A stretch of DNA of 47,078 nucleotides from the NCBI GenBank assembly GCA_030150405.1, contig JASLFU010000043.1, positions 1 through 47,078 on the forward strand, read 5' to 3'. Every line of letters begins with the position of its first letter. Position 1 is the first letter of the stretch. This document shows positions 22,717 through 31,400 of the stretch, in pieces. Both the position numbers and the translations under genes were made by a program. The notes beneath the pieces were generated by a model that saw nothing but the letters and a program-made list of their open reading frames with translations, had not been told where the DNA came from and searched no databases. The DNA is from Ignatzschineria sp. Its GTDB lineage: Bacteria > Pseudomonadota > Gammaproteobacteria > Cardiobacteriales > Wohlfahrtiimonadaceae.

Positions 22717-24825
22717 ATGACGAATCAGGTACTTGCTCTCAAATGGCGACCCCGCAATTTTAGCGAAGTTATCGGTCAGCCCCATGTCGTCCAAGCACTC
22801 TCTAATGGACTCGACAATAATCGACTTCATCATGCATTTCTTTTTACTGGCACCCGTGGTGTTGGTAAAACGACGTTGGCAAGAATTTTTGCTAAATCTT
22901 TAAATTGTGAAGAGGGCGTTAGCTCAAAACCTTGTGGTGTCTGCTCCATCTGCCAAGAAGTGGATTCTGGAAGATTTGTTGATCTTATTGAGATTGACGC
23001 AGCTTCGCGCACACGGGTTGAAGATACGCGAGAGATTTTAGATAACGTTCAATATGCACCTACCCGGGGCCGTTATAAAATATACCTCATTGATGAGGTA
23101 CATATGCTCTCTAATAGCAGTTTTAATGCGCTTTTAAAGACATTAGAAGAGCCCCCAAGTCATGTGAAGTTTCTTCTTGCAACAACTGATCCGCAAAAAT
23201 TACCCATTACGGTACTTTCTCGTTGTCTGCGTTTTCAGCTAAAGAAGATCAGTCAGAATGAGATTTTAGGGCAGCTCGAGAAATTACTGACATTAGAAAA
23301 TATTCCCTATGAGCGTGATGCTCTCTCTCTGATTGCCCGAGCAGGCGAAGGCAGTATGCGTGATGCGCTTTCTCTTTTAGATCAGGCGATTGCTTATACA
23401 GGCTCAAATATCGAGTTTTCGGCGATCAAAGAGATGCTTGGAGTAATCGATAATGAATTTGTTCTGCAAGTTCTCCGTGCTTTGAGCGAAAAAAATGCAG
23501 AATCGGTCCTTGCTGTTACAGCTCACCTTAAAAATTTCGGGCTCGATTATAAGATGTTATTTGAGGAGCTAATTACTGCTTTTCATGAATTAACATTACT
23601 TCAGATTAATCCTGAGTATAAACGAAGTGATAATGAGGAGTTTGCAGAATTAGCGTCGCATTTTACGCCTGAAGATCTTCAACTCTTTTATCAGATCTCG
23701 CTTCATGCAAGGAATGATCTTCATCTCCATCCCAATAGCGAGCTTGGATTTGAGATGGCGCTTTTACGAATGGTGCTTTTTGCTCCCTTTGCGCCGCTTA
23801 CAGTGAATCATGAAAATAAGCCTGCGTCTTTAGAGGCTGATACCTCTCTTAAAGGGGGTAAAAAAAAAGCAGCTCCCAAGTTATCTGATTTAACGCCTTC
23901 TGCAAAACCTGTAATTTCGCCTCAAAATATTGAAGCAGAGCCAGCGAAGGTCACGAAAGTAGCGGAAGTGAGTTCTCAGGAAGAGCAAAGCCCATACGCC
24001 AAAAAAGATTATGAGAATAATTCAGATTTCTCGTTGGTGATGGAATCATCAGAAAATCGGCAGGAATCACAAGAATCTTCTCCAAACTCTACAAGATACT
24101 CTTTAGTGGGGGAGATGCCTATAGATACAACCTCGGTGAGTGAAACTTCTTCAGAAGAGTTGCAAGGGGCAGGAAATGTAGAATCAACTTTTTTGGATGG
24201 TGATGTAGCCAGTAAAGAGGGTGGGGAGAATTCCGATAATGATCGCTCTTCGCGCGAGATAGCGAGTCAAGCAGATTTAGTTGAACCTATAAGCTCTTTT
24301 AGTGAAGAAACTTTGAGCGACGAATTGACTTCAGAGGGTAAGAAGAGAGAAACCTTATCTAAATCTTCGAATTATCAGCTCTTAGAAGATTCTTCAGCTA
24401 ATCTTAAAGAGGGGAGAGAATCTACTTTAGAGTTAGGGATAACTAATAATGAGGAGTGGTTAAGCTTCTTATTAACCTTAAAGCTCGATAGTGTAATGTC
24501 TGGAATTGCACATAGTTTAGTCTTTAGCCATTTTGAAGGGAATCAGCTAGTACTCGAACGCCCTAAAGATGTTGCAAGTTTTAGTATCGATCAGGCGGAA
24601 GCTTATTTAGCGAAGGAGATCTCTGAAGCGCTTGGGCGTAATATTCAGTGCAGAATCGAATATGTAGATACTCTAGATGAAGAGAATCTTCATGAGAGGG
24701 TGGAGAGAATAGATGAAGAGCGGCAGCAGGAGGCCTTGAATAGATTGAGTCAAGATCCTGTGGTTCGCTATTTAGATGAGCGTTATGGCGCCCGAATTTT
24801 AGAGAAGACAATCAAGTTAACTTAG
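22717..24825 (+). CDS. dnaX: DNA polymerase III subunits tau and (by frameshift) gamma
   Basis: AAA+ clamp-loader ATPase; tau also joins the core polymerases and contacts DnaB. Walker A GTRGVGKTT (~46-54), Zn-binding Cys residues (CEEGVSSKPCGVCSIC region, ~64-82), DEVHML Walker B, LATTDPQKLP and LSRC arginine finger follow E. coli closely to ~365. The region ~370-560 is acidic, Ser/Glu-rich and low-complexity; a C-terminal domain (~565-702) resumes. 702 residues versus 643. An A9 run at 23860-23868 in codons 382-384 is a likely slippery site. Weak ribosome site just before ATG. Confidence 0.96.
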   Translation: MTNQVLALKWRPRNFSEVIGQPHVVQALSNGLDNNRLHHAFLFTGTRGVGKTTLARIFAKSLNCEEGVSSKPCGVCSICQEVDSGRFVDLIEIDAASRTRVEDTREILDNVQYAPTRGRYKIYLIDEVHMLSNSSFNALLKTLEEPPSHVKFLLATTDPQKLPITVLSRCLRFQLKKISQNEILGQLEKLLTLENIPYERDALSLIARAGEGSMRDALSLLDQAIAYTGSNIEFSAIKEMLGVIDNEFVLQVLRALSEKNAESVLAVTAHLKNFGLDYKMLFEELITAFHELTLLQINPEYKRSDNEEFAELASHFTPEDLQLFYQISLHARNDLHLHPNSELGFEMALLRMVLFAPFAPLTVNHENKPASLEADTSLKGGKKKAAPKLSDLTPSAKPVISPQNIEAEPAKVTKVAEVSSQEEQSPYAKKDYENNSDFSLVMESSENRQESQESSPNSTRYSLVGEMPIDTTSVSETSSEELQGAGNVESTFLDGDVASKEGGENSDNDRSSREIASQADLVEPISSFSEETLSDELTSEGKKRETLSKSSNYQLLEDSSANLKEGRESTLELGITNNEEWLSFLLTLKLDSVMSGIAHSLVFSHFEGNQLVLERPKDVASFSIDQAEAYLAKEISEALGRNIQCRIEYVDTLDEENLHERVERIDEERQQEALNRLSQDPVVRYLDERYGARILEKTIKLT
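23851..23888 (+). promoter_or_regulatory. Putative dnaX programmed frameshift/slippage site (A9)
   Basis: AAAGGGGGT is followed by nine A (23860-23868). Shifting -1 gives SSSQVI then TGA (23886-23888), a gamma-like product of ~390 residues. Loss of one A also meets a stop within about ten codons. The purine-rich AGGGGG could act as an internal anti-SD stimulator, though it sits closer to the slip site than in E. coli. Confidence 0.6.
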
Positions 24826-24877
24826 CGATAAAAGTTCGCTAAAATAGCGGATCATATTTAACGAGAAAGGAGACCTT

Positions 24878-25207
24878 ATGTTTAAAGGTGGAATCGCAGG
24901 CATGATGCAGAAAGCTCAGCGCATGCAAAAAGAGATGGAAAAAGCGCAGGAAGCTCTTGCGGATATTACGGTAACTGGGGAATCAGGCGCAGGTTTAGTA
25001 AAGATTGAGATGTCCTGCCGCCATGTGGTACGAGCAATTCGTATCGATGATTCACTGCTCGAAGATGACAAAGAGATGCTTGAAGATCTCCTTGGCGCAG
25101 CTTTTAATGATGCTTTAGCTAAAGTTGAGTCGACGACGCAAGAGAAGATGGCAGAAGTTACAGGGGGCTTAGGGCTTCCTCCGGGAATGAAGATTCCAGG
25201 CCTCTAA
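24878..25207 (+). CDS. ybaB: Nucleoid-associated protein YbaB/EbfC
   Basis: Small dimeric DNA-binding protein of 109 residues between dnaX and recR, its standard place. It has the Met/Gln-rich helix GIAGMMQKAQRMQKEMEKAQ, the strand region ITVTGESGAGLVKIEMSCRHVVRAIRID (cores VTGESGAGLV, VRAIRID), LEDLLGAAFNDA, and the C-terminal GLGLPPGMKIPG. AGAAAGGAGACCTT precedes the ATG. Confidence 0.95.
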   Translation: MFKGGIAGMMQKAQRMQKEMEKAQEALADITVTGESGAGLVKIEMSCRHVVRAIRIDDSLLEDDKEMLEDLLGAAFNDALAKVESTTQEKMAEVTGGLGLPPGMKIPGL

Positions 25208-25240
25208 TTTGTTGGCTAAAGATTATTAAGAAGGTAAATA

Positions 25241-25834
25241 GTGTTTCCAAAATCATTACAAACACTCATTGATGCTCTGCAGATCTTGCCGGGCGTTGGT
25301 AAGAAAACAGCGCTAAGAATGGCGCTGTTTCTTTTAGAGCGTAATCAGCAAGGCGCGCATAAGATCAGCCAAGCGCTTTTAGAGGCTGTGGAAAAGATTC
25401 AAAAGTGTCGTTCTTGTCGTAATTTAACTGACAATGAGATCTGTGATCTCTGTTTAGATCCTAAACGTCGGGAAGATGAGCTCTGTATTGTAGAGAATCC
25501 TGCGGATGTTTTCGCGCTATCTCAAAATGTGGAGTACAAAGGACGCTATTTTGTGCTCTTTGGAAGATTATCTCCCCTTGATGGCATTGGCCCTCATGAG
25601 CTTGGTCTCGATCTTTTGGAAGAGCGTTTAGCTACTGGGGCAATTAAGGAGCTGATTTTAGCTACAAACTCCACGGTGGAAGGGGAAGCAACGGCGCACT
25701 ATATTTCGGAGCTTGCGAAGCAGTTTAATGTGGAAGTCACTCGTATTGCTCACGGAATTCCCTTAGGAGGAGAATTAGAGTATCTTGATGGGGGTACCTT
25801 GTCCCATGCTTTTGAGGCAAGGCAGAAATATTAG
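25241..25834 (+). CDS. recR: Recombination protein RecR
   Basis: RecFOR pathway protein that helps load RecA at gaps. Helix-hairpin-helix ILPGVGKKTALRMALFLL (~15-32), four-Cys zinc finger CRSCRNLTDNEICDLC (~57-72), Toprim domain with LCIVENPADVFAL, YFVLFGRLSPLDGIGP, ILATNSTVEGEATAHYI and TRIAHGIPLGGELEYLD. Length 197. GTG start at 25241 with AAGAAGG about 7 nt upstream; the family N-terminus FPKSLQTLIDAL follows it directly. Follows ybaB by 33 nt. Confidence 0.95.
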   Translation: MFPKSLQTLIDALQILPGVGKKTALRMALFLLERNQQGAHKISQALLEAVEKIQKCRSCRNLTDNEICDLCLDPKRREDELCIVENPADVFALSQNVEYKGRYFVLFGRLSPLDGIGPHELGLDLLEERLATGAIKELILATNSTVEGEATAHYISELAKQFNVEVTRIAHGIPLGGELEYLDGGTLSHAFEARQKY

Positions 25835-25842
25835 GAGGAAAA

Positions 25843-26184
25843 ATGAGTACAATTTTTGGAAAAATTATTCGCCGTGAAGTTCCCTCAACGATTGTGTATG
25901 AAGATGATGAGGTTTTAGCGTTTGAGGATGTAAATCCGCAAGCGCCAGTTCATATTTTAGTCATTCCTAAAAAAGAGATTCCTACTTTAAATGATCTTCA
26001 AAAAGAAGATGCAGAGTTGATGGGGAAGCTTTTTTTAGTCGCTCAAAAAATTGCTAAAGAGCAAGGCTTTGCCGAAGAGGGCTACCGTACAGTTTTTAAT
26101 TGTAATGATGCCGGAGGGCAGACGGTAGATCATATCCATCTTCATCTATTAGCAGGGCGCAATTTAAGTTGGCCTCCGGGTTAA
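25843..26184 (+). CDS. hinT: HIT-family purine nucleoside phosphoramidase (HinT-like)
   Basis: Hydrolyses adenosine 5'-phosphoramidates and related AMP conjugates. 113 residues with the HIT signature HIHLHLLAGR at ~97 (H-x-H-x-H), plus IFGKIIRREVPSTIVYEDD, AFEDVNPQAPVHILVIPK and the GGQTV loop before the histidine triad. Ends in WPPG as in many HinT proteins. AGGAGGAAAA precedes the ATG; only 8 nt after recR, so likely co-transcribed. Confidence 0.93.
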   Translation: MSTIFGKIIRREVPSTIVYEDDEVLAFEDVNPQAPVHILVIPKKEIPTLNDLQKEDAELMGKLFLVAQKIAKEQGFAEEGYRTVFNCNDAGGQTVDHIHLHLLAGRNLSWPPG

Positions 26185-26206
26185 TGAAAATTAGAAGCAT
26201 CAATAG

Positions 26207-26240
26207 CCTTCTCCATCTGGAGGAGGTTTTTTTATTTTAT
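26207..26240 (+). terminator. Rho-independent terminator after hinT
   Basis: CCTTCTCC/GGAGGAGG stem (8 bp, one G-U) with ATCT loop, followed by TTTTTTTATTTT. Ends the dnaX-ybaB-recR-hinT unit. Confidence 0.92.
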
Positions 26241-26274
26241 CTCCCTTTTAAAGAGGGGTTATTTAAACTCAGGA

Positions 26275-27228
26275 ATGATTCCTAAGTTGTGTGTAAAGAG
26301 TATGAAACGAGCAAATTCTATCGATTCAATTGGGGTTAAAATTCAGAATTTAACCGAGCGTAATGAAGATCTTAAGATCAGAGATCTTACAGAAAACAGA
26401 AAACGAGACTCCTCAGACTCAAAAGAGGCAGGGGATTTAGCCAATTTTATTAAGCTTGAAAAACGACTGCGCCGACAAGTGGGGAATGCCGTTATTGATT
26501 ATAAGATGATTGAAGAGGGGGATCGGATTATGGTCTGCCTTTCAGGAGGGAAAGATTCTTATACATTGCTCGATATGTTGCTCAATCTTCAAAAGCGAGC
26601 TCCTATCCGTTTTGAGCTTTTTGCTGTTAATCTCGACCAAAAACAGCCCGGATTCCCCGAGCATATATTGCCTGAGTATCTGGAGAAATTAGGGGTAAAT
26701 TATACGATTTTAGAGCAGGATACCTATTCTGTCGTGACCTCTAAAATAGCGCCGGGTAAGACTATGTGTAGTCTCTGCTCTCGCCTACGTCGGGGAGCGC
26801 TCTATACCTTTGCAAAAGAGCAAGGCTATAACAAAATTGCCTTGGGTCATCACCGGGATGATATTGTAGAAACCCTCTTTATGAATATGTTTTTTGGCGG
26901 TGTGATGAAAGCGATGCCGCCGAAACTACGCAGTGATGATGCGGATAATATTGTTATTCGTCCTTTAGCTTACTGCGCTGAGAGCGATATTATCGAGTAT
27001 GCAAAAATCAGAGAGTATCCTATTATCCCTTGTAATCTTTGTGGATCACAAGAGGGTTTACAGCGGCAAGAGATCAAAAAGATGTTACAGAGATGGGAAA
27101 CCGATTTTCCCGGAAGAATAGATGCCATCTTTCGGGCGACACAAAATATCCGCCTTTCTCAGCTTTGTGATGCTGAACTCTTTGATTTTGAGAACTTTAC
27201 AACAGATGATCAATATATAAAGTCTTAA
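26275..27228 (+). CDS. ttcA: tRNA 2-thiocytidine(32) synthetase TtcA
   Basis: Iron-sulfur, ATP-dependent enzyme that thiolates cytidine 32 in certain tRNAs. PP-loop SGGKDSYTLLDML at ~87, cysteine pairs CSLC (~169) and CNLC (~259) for the Fe-S cluster, NLDQKQPGFPEH, ALGHHRDDIVETLF and IRPLAYCAESDI match E. coli closely. The start is uncertain: the first ATG has AGGA directly abutting it, and an in-frame ATG at 26302 has only a weak AAAGAG. Either way there is a charged ~35-55-residue extension before the family start (FIKLEKRLRRQVG), while the E. coli C-terminal tail is missing. Confidence 0.93.
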   Translation: MIPKLCVKSMKRANSIDSIGVKIQNLTERNEDLKIRDLTENRKRDSSDSKEAGDLANFIKLEKRLRRQVGNAVIDYKMIEEGDRIMVCLSGGKDSYTLLDMLLNLQKRAPIRFELFAVNLDQKQPGFPEHILPEYLEKLGVNYTILEQDTYSVVTSKIAPGKTMCSLCSRLRRGALYTFAKEQGYNKIALGHHRDDIVETLFMNMFFGGVMKAMPPKLRSDDADNIVIRPLAYCAESDIIEYAKIREYPIIPCNLCGSQEGLQRQEIKKMLQRWETDFPGRIDAIFRATQNIRLSQLCDAELFDFENFTTDDQYIKS

Positions 27229-27267
27229 TACTATAAGTAGTGAGGGAGGCAGTTGAATCCCTAAAGT

Positions 27268-28170
27268 TTAAGAGATAAGTAGATAAAAGAGGGGTACAGA
27301 AATAAAAGATAAGGGGATGCCGATTGCCGTTAAAAGAGTGGCAAGTTCAGCGTCAAGCCCCTTTTCTATTGCCACAATAGTTGCCACAACCATAGGTGCC
27401 ATTCCGGCCTGCATTAACACAATCTGATTAATATAAGGGTTAGGGGAGTGGTAGATAAAACTTAAAATACCCAACATGGTGAAAGGAATAAGGATAAGTT
27501 TAATCACTAATCCGATGGAGATTTGCCCCATCAAACTACGATTACTTGGAATGGCTAACCCCGCGCCTACTGAGATCATGGTTAAAGGGGTAATTAATTG
27601 CCCAAGACTCTCTAAGGTAAAGGTGATGTAAGTGGGGTATTGAATCGGTTTTAGGAGAAAAGCAAGAATTAAGGCAATAATGGGCGGATAGCTCAATAAT
27701 CTTTTTAAACTGCTTCGTAGTGAGGTGCGCTTTCCTGTGTAAAAGTCAGCGACAATTATCCCCAGTGTAAAGAGCATAATAAAGTTTGATTGATCTACCC
27801 AAAGAGCAATGCCTAAATGCTCCTCTGTTCCCATCATGGCTTGAATAAGAGGAATTCCTACGAAAGAGGTGTTAGCAGTGCCAGTTAATAGAATTAGTGC
27901 GCCGGTAGTTGTTCGTGAAAAGGGAATAAAGAATCGAAAAATATAGACAAAAATTGCCGCAACAATAAAGAGTATCCAAGGAGAGAGTAGCGGGAAAAGT
28001 GCTTCTAAAGAGAAGTTCTGTGAGTGAACCTTATCTAAAATCAGAGCCGGTAGTGCAATATTAATTGCCACACGATTTAGAGAGTTAATAAAAGCACTTT
28101 TATAGGTAATATTGTGAGTTAATACCTTCCCAGCAATTAAGCAGGTTAGAATGAGCAAAATTCCATTCAT
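27268..28170 (-). CDS. AEC-family (auxin efflux carrier-like) permease
   Basis: Membrane transporter of the AEC family, ~300 residues with ten predicted helices in two halves of five. Family blocks: NRVAINIALPALILDKV (first half), GTANTSFVGIPLI (conserved Asn/Pro in helix 4), QSNFIMLFTLGIIV, and the second-half GMAPMVVATIVA. Bacterial members carry malate, malonate or other carboxylates; the substrate here is unknown. I start at ATG 28170 (GAGGAG 6 nt upstream), not the TTG at 28173. Last gene of the nagB-II/nagA run, so possibly linked to amino-sugar metabolism, but the 67-nt gap weakens that. Confidence 0.85.
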   Translation of the reverse strand: MNGILLILTCLIAGKVLTHNITYKSAFINSLNRVAINIALPALILDKVHSQNFSLEALFPLLSPWILFIVAAIFVYIFRFFIPFSRTTTGALILLTGTANTSFVGIPLIQAMMGTEEHLGIALWVDQSNFIMLFTLGIIVADFYTGKRTSLRSSLKRLLSYPPIIALILAFLLKPIQYPTYITFTLESLGQLITPLTMISVGAGLAIPSNRSLMGQISIGLVIKLILIPFTMLGILSFIYHSPNPYINQIVLMQAGMAPMVVATIVAIEKGLDAELATLLTAIGIPLSFISVPLFYLLIS

Positions 28171-28237
28171 CAAATACTCCTCGGCTTTGTAGCGTAGTTA
28201 TCGCTTTATTATTTTTATTGTTATTGAGCTATATGGC

Positions 28238-29392
28238 TCATGGTAGGGAAATTGGCTCAAATTTTCCTTGATAGTAATGATTAACCGCCGCTGTATAGCC
28301 ACGCTTGAGAAGCCCAAATCGAGGGCGCTCTCCTTGTTGATAAGCAGGATCAAGCTCTAAGACATTAGCGGGATAGGTCGTACCTAATTGAATAGCTTCC
28401 GTTAACGGTATTGCAAGCTTTTCAGCACTATTTAATACTGATTTTGCCATATCAATATGGGCTCCCGCAAGAGTTCCCCCTTGGTTGACAAGTTTTCCCT
28501 CTTTAAGATAGATCATTTGCCCATCAAGCTTAAAACTCTTCTCTTTTGCGCCAATTAAACTCATTGCATCGGAGACAAGATAGAGTTTTCCTTTAGGCTT
28601 GCTCTGGTAAGCCAGTTTTACCATCAGAGGATCTACGTGAAGAGTATCATGAATAATTGAGGCAAAGGTGGTTTCATCACTAATCGCAAAGCCAGCGCTA
28701 TTAGGTGCCCGAGATTCCATCTGCGGCATGGCATTGAAGAGATGAGTAAAGCCTTTTAAGCCGGCAGCAACGGCTTCTTGTAAGAGAGAGGGGCTAGCTT
28801 TTGTATGCCCTGCAAATACAATAACACCATGATGGCTCAATTTTTCAATCAGTGCTAGATCTAAGGTTTCCGGCGCTAGTGTAATAAGGCGGGTAACTTC
28901 TTTAGTATCGCAAATCTGCTCAATAATGCTCTCTGAAAGCTGCCGAATATTGGGCTCATGATGAATTCCTTTGCGTTCAGGATTGATCATTGGCCCTTCA
29001 ATATGGATACCGGCGACTCCCTCTATCCCTTTCGCAGCCGCTTCCACGACACTTTTTAAACCAGCTTCGATAGTTTTATCATCAGCTGTAATCAGTGTTG
29101 GAAGTAGGGCGTGTGTCCCCTGTTGATAATGAGCATTGAGAATAGTTTTAAGAGCGGTAAGCGTAGGAGCATCATTAAATAGAAGGCCGCCTCCACCATT
29201 AACTTGTAGATCAATAAAACCTGGGGATAACATGCCTGAGAAATGATGAGGCATATATTCTTGAGGAATTTTGTTGAGAGGCGTAATGGCGTCTACTCGC
29301 TTTCCATCAATAAGTAGAGCGCAGTGAGAATGTAAAATAACCCCATCAAAAATTGATGGGGCTATGAGAGCTATTTTGGAAGATTTTTGCAT
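28238..29392 (-). CDS. nagA: N-acetylglucosamine-6-phosphate deacetylase
   Basis: Amidohydrolase that converts GlcNAc-6-phosphate to glucosamine-6-phosphate and acetate. Motifs: LSPGFIDLQVNGGGG (metal-site start ~56), THALLPTLIT, the metal ligand Glu in IHIEGPMINPERKG (~132), GHTKAS (~195), THLFNAMPQM (~215), and the catalytic Asp in LVSDAMS (~272). Length 384. It follows nagB-II by 30 nt, giving a two-step GlcNAc-6-P to fructose-6-P pathway. Weak ribosome site (TAAG) suggests coupling. Confidence 0.93.
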   Translation of the reverse strand: MQKSSKIALIAPSIFDGVILHSHCALLIDGKRVDAITPLNKIPQEYMPHHFSGMLSPGFIDLQVNGGGGLLFNDAPTLTALKTILNAHYQQGTHALLPTLITADDKTIEAGLKSVVEAAAKGIEGVAGIHIEGPMINPERKGIHHEPNIRQLSESIIEQICDTKEVTRLITLAPETLDLALIEKLSHHGVIVFAGHTKASPSLLQEAVAAGLKGFTHLFNAMPQMESRAPNSAGFAISDETTFASIIHDTLHVDPLMVKLAYQSKPKGKLYLVSDAMSLIGAKEKSFKLDGQMIYLKEGKLVNQGGTLAGAHIDMAKSVLNSAEKLAIPLTEAIQLGTTYPANVLELDPAYQQGERPRFGLLKRGYTAAVNHYYQGKFEPISLP

Positions 29393-29422
29393 CTTAATCT
29401 ATTGAAACTAAATTTTTAAAGT

Positions 29423-30442
29423 TTAGAGAGTTTCCGTCACTTTATGAAGATTCGGAGGAGTATCTGGATTGAGTCCGCGCTTGCGAGAGAGCTCCTCGAT
29501 TACGTTGTAGTAAGCGGTAATCTGGACTAAAGGCTGTAATAGGGGGTGAGTTTCAGGTACGACTAAAACGTTCTTATCCTTTCCTTTAGTATCGATAGAG
29601 AGAACATTAGCACGATAGCCTTCGAGCTTTTTATTAATCTCTAACATGCTGCTGCGGGAAGCATCCACTCCCACTAAGCTAATAACGGGATAGCTCTCTT
29701 TTAAAAGAGAGACTGAACCATGAAAAATTTCTGAGGCGGAGATTCCCTCTGCATGGATTTGGCAGGTCTCTTTGAGTTTAAGAGCAGCTTCCATCGCGGC
29801 ACTTAAGCCTACGCCTCGACCAATAGCAAAGAGGTCTGTTGCATTTTCAAGGCTTTCGATGAGGTAGGGCCACTCTGCGTTCACAACTTGATCGAGAGTG
29901 GCAGGGAGATTCATAATAGCTTCTGCAAGATCGTTATCTTCATTCCAGGTGGCTAAAATAGAGGCAAATACCGAGAGGCTACCCACAAAACTCTTGGTTG
30001 CTGCAACACTTTTTTCTTCCTCTGCTTTAATGCCAAAGAGAAAATCACACTCTTTAGCAAGGGGAGAGTTCTCATCATTAATAATGCCGATCACCTTAGT
30101 TCCGTTTGCTCGGGTAGTTTGAGCAAATTTTACTAAGTCGGGGCTCTGTCCCGATTGGGAAGTGACAATAAGAATAGAGTTCTTGAGTTTGAGCGATTGC
30201 CCATAGATGGTAGCAAGGGAGGGAGCGGCAACAGTCACAGGGATGCCAAGCCCAGTTTCAAAAAGGTATTTACCATAATTAGATGCATTATAAGAGCTGC
30301 CTCGGCCAAGAGTTACGATGTGGGCAGGCTTCTCTTTCTTTAAAAATTCTGCAAGTGCGATTAATGTAGGAGCATTCGCATCTTGCTGCCTTTCCACAAC
30401 ATTTGGAATATCTTTAATCTCTTTTGCCATATAGGTAGACAT
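29423..30442 (-). CDS. nagB-II: SIS-domain glucosamine-6-phosphate deaminase, NagB-II type
   Basis: Double SIS-domain protein of 339 residues without the glutaminase half of GlmS, matching the NagB-II deaminases of Shewanella-type gammaproteobacteria that turn glucosamine-6-P into fructose-6-P and ammonia. SIS1: IVTLGRGSSYNASNYGKYL (~42), ILIVTSQSGQSPDL (~89). SIS2: DLFAIGRGVGLSAAMEAALKLKET, HAEGISASEIFHGSVSLL. ATG 30442 with AAAGGA 8 nt upstream. Its place directly before nagA supports the deaminase call over AgaS-like isomerases. No transport (nagE) or kinase (nagK) gene is in the window. Confidence 0.85.
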   Translation of the reverse strand: MSTYMAKEIKDIPNVVERQQDANAPTLIALAEFLKKEKPAHIVTLGRGSSYNASNYGKYLFETGLGIPVTVAAPSLATIYGQSLKLKNSILIVTSQSGQSPDLVKFAQTTRANGTKVIGIINDENSPLAKECDFLFGIKAEEEKSVAATKSFVGSLSVFASILATWNEDNDLAEAIMNLPATLDQVVNAEWPYLIESLENATDLFAIGRGVGLSAAMEAALKLKETCQIHAEGISASEIFHGSVSLLKESYPVISLVGVDASRSSMLEINKKLEGYRANVLSIDTKGKDKNVLVVPETHPLLQPLVQITAYYNVIEELSRKRGLNPDTPPNLHKVTETL

Positions 30443-30468
30443 ATCTATTTCCTTTCTGATGTACGATG

Positions 30469-31356
30469 CTATTGAGTTTTTGATAGCTGCATAAGCGCTT
30501 GGCTACCGACATAATTTTTAACAAATTGATAAGCAATGCGGCCACTTCGAGAGCCTCTTTGCAGCGCAAATTGAAGCGCTTCTTTCTCAATTTTATCAGT
30601 ATATTGTAGTTCTGGGGCAAATTCTTTAAGCCAGCCTTTCACAATGGTGAGGTACTCTTGCTGAGAGTAGGGGTAGAAGCTCACCCAGAGCCCAAAGCGT
30701 TCCGATAGGGAGATCTTCTCCTCCACTGCTTCTTGTGCATGAATCTCTCTTTGCTCATATTGTGCAAGATTCTCATTCATATATTCGGGAATAAGATGGC
30801 GTCGATTAGAAGTGGCGTAGATTAAAATATTTTTGGCGGGACTTGAAAGCGAGCCATCAAGCATTGCTTTAAGTGGCTTATAACTTGCATCCTGGCTCTC
30901 AAAAGAGAGATCATCGCAAAAGATAATGAAGGGATAATTCGCTTCTTCTAAGATCTGAAGTAATTCGGGAAGATCCTCAAGATGATCGCTATCAATCTCT
31001 ACCATTTTTAACCCTTTAGGGGCAAATTCCGCTAATGTTGCCTTAATAAGCGAAGATTTTCCCGTTCCTCGGGCGCCGGTGAGAAGTAGATTATTCGCTG
31101 GAAAACCGTGAATAAATTGAGCTGTATTTTGATAGACAACGTTTATCTGCTCTTCTATCCCTTTAAGTTGAGAAAAGTGCATCTTTGCTGGATGGGCAAT
31201 CCCCTCAAGATACCCAAAAGGCGAGTAAGGAGCACGCTTCCAGCGAAAAGCGGAGAAAGCTGCAAAATCAGGCTTGCTCTCTTTAGGGGGGAGAAGTGTT
31301 TCAACACGCTCGAGAAACTCAGAGAGCTTCTCGAGGTGCGGAAGTAACGATTTCAT
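30469..31356 (-). CDS. AAA+ ATPase, DUF815 family
   Basis: P-loop ATPase of ~295 residues, family of unknown function. Walker A LLLTGARGTGKSSLIK (~96-111), Walker B IIFCDDLSFE (~150), sensor-like ATSNRRHLIPEYM, and the arginine-finger area LSERFGLWVSFYP, all in the DUF815 order; the N-terminal ~50 residues form a short helical segment. I start at ATG 31356, since the longer frame would begin at a TTG (31380) without a good site; even so the ribosome site is weak. Lies between accA and nagB-II in the same direction with small gaps, so it may share a transcript without being functionally linked. Confidence 0.8.
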   Translation of the reverse strand: MKSLLPHLEKLSEFLERVETLLPPKESKPDFAAFSAFRWKRAPYSPFGYLEGIAHPAKMHFSQLKGIEEQINVVYQNTAQFIHGFPANNLLLTGARGTGKSSLIKATLAEFAPKGLKMVEIDSDHLEDLPELLQILEEANYPFIIFCDDLSFESQDASYKPLKAMLDGSLSSPAKNILIYATSNRRHLIPEYMNENLAQYEQREIHAQEAVEEKISLSERFGLWVSFYPYSQQEYLTIVKGWLKEFAPELQYTDKIEKEALQFALQRGSRSGRIAYQFVKNYVGSQALMQLSKTQ

Positions 31357-31400
31357 CTTTTTCGTAAAACTATTGATCAATCATCGAACTGATCTGAGTT

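Noticed and set aside
26302..27228. Shorter TtcA start at ATG 26302
   Set aside because: Not excluded, but its ribosome site is no better than that of the first ATG; the longer frame is listed with the doubt stated.
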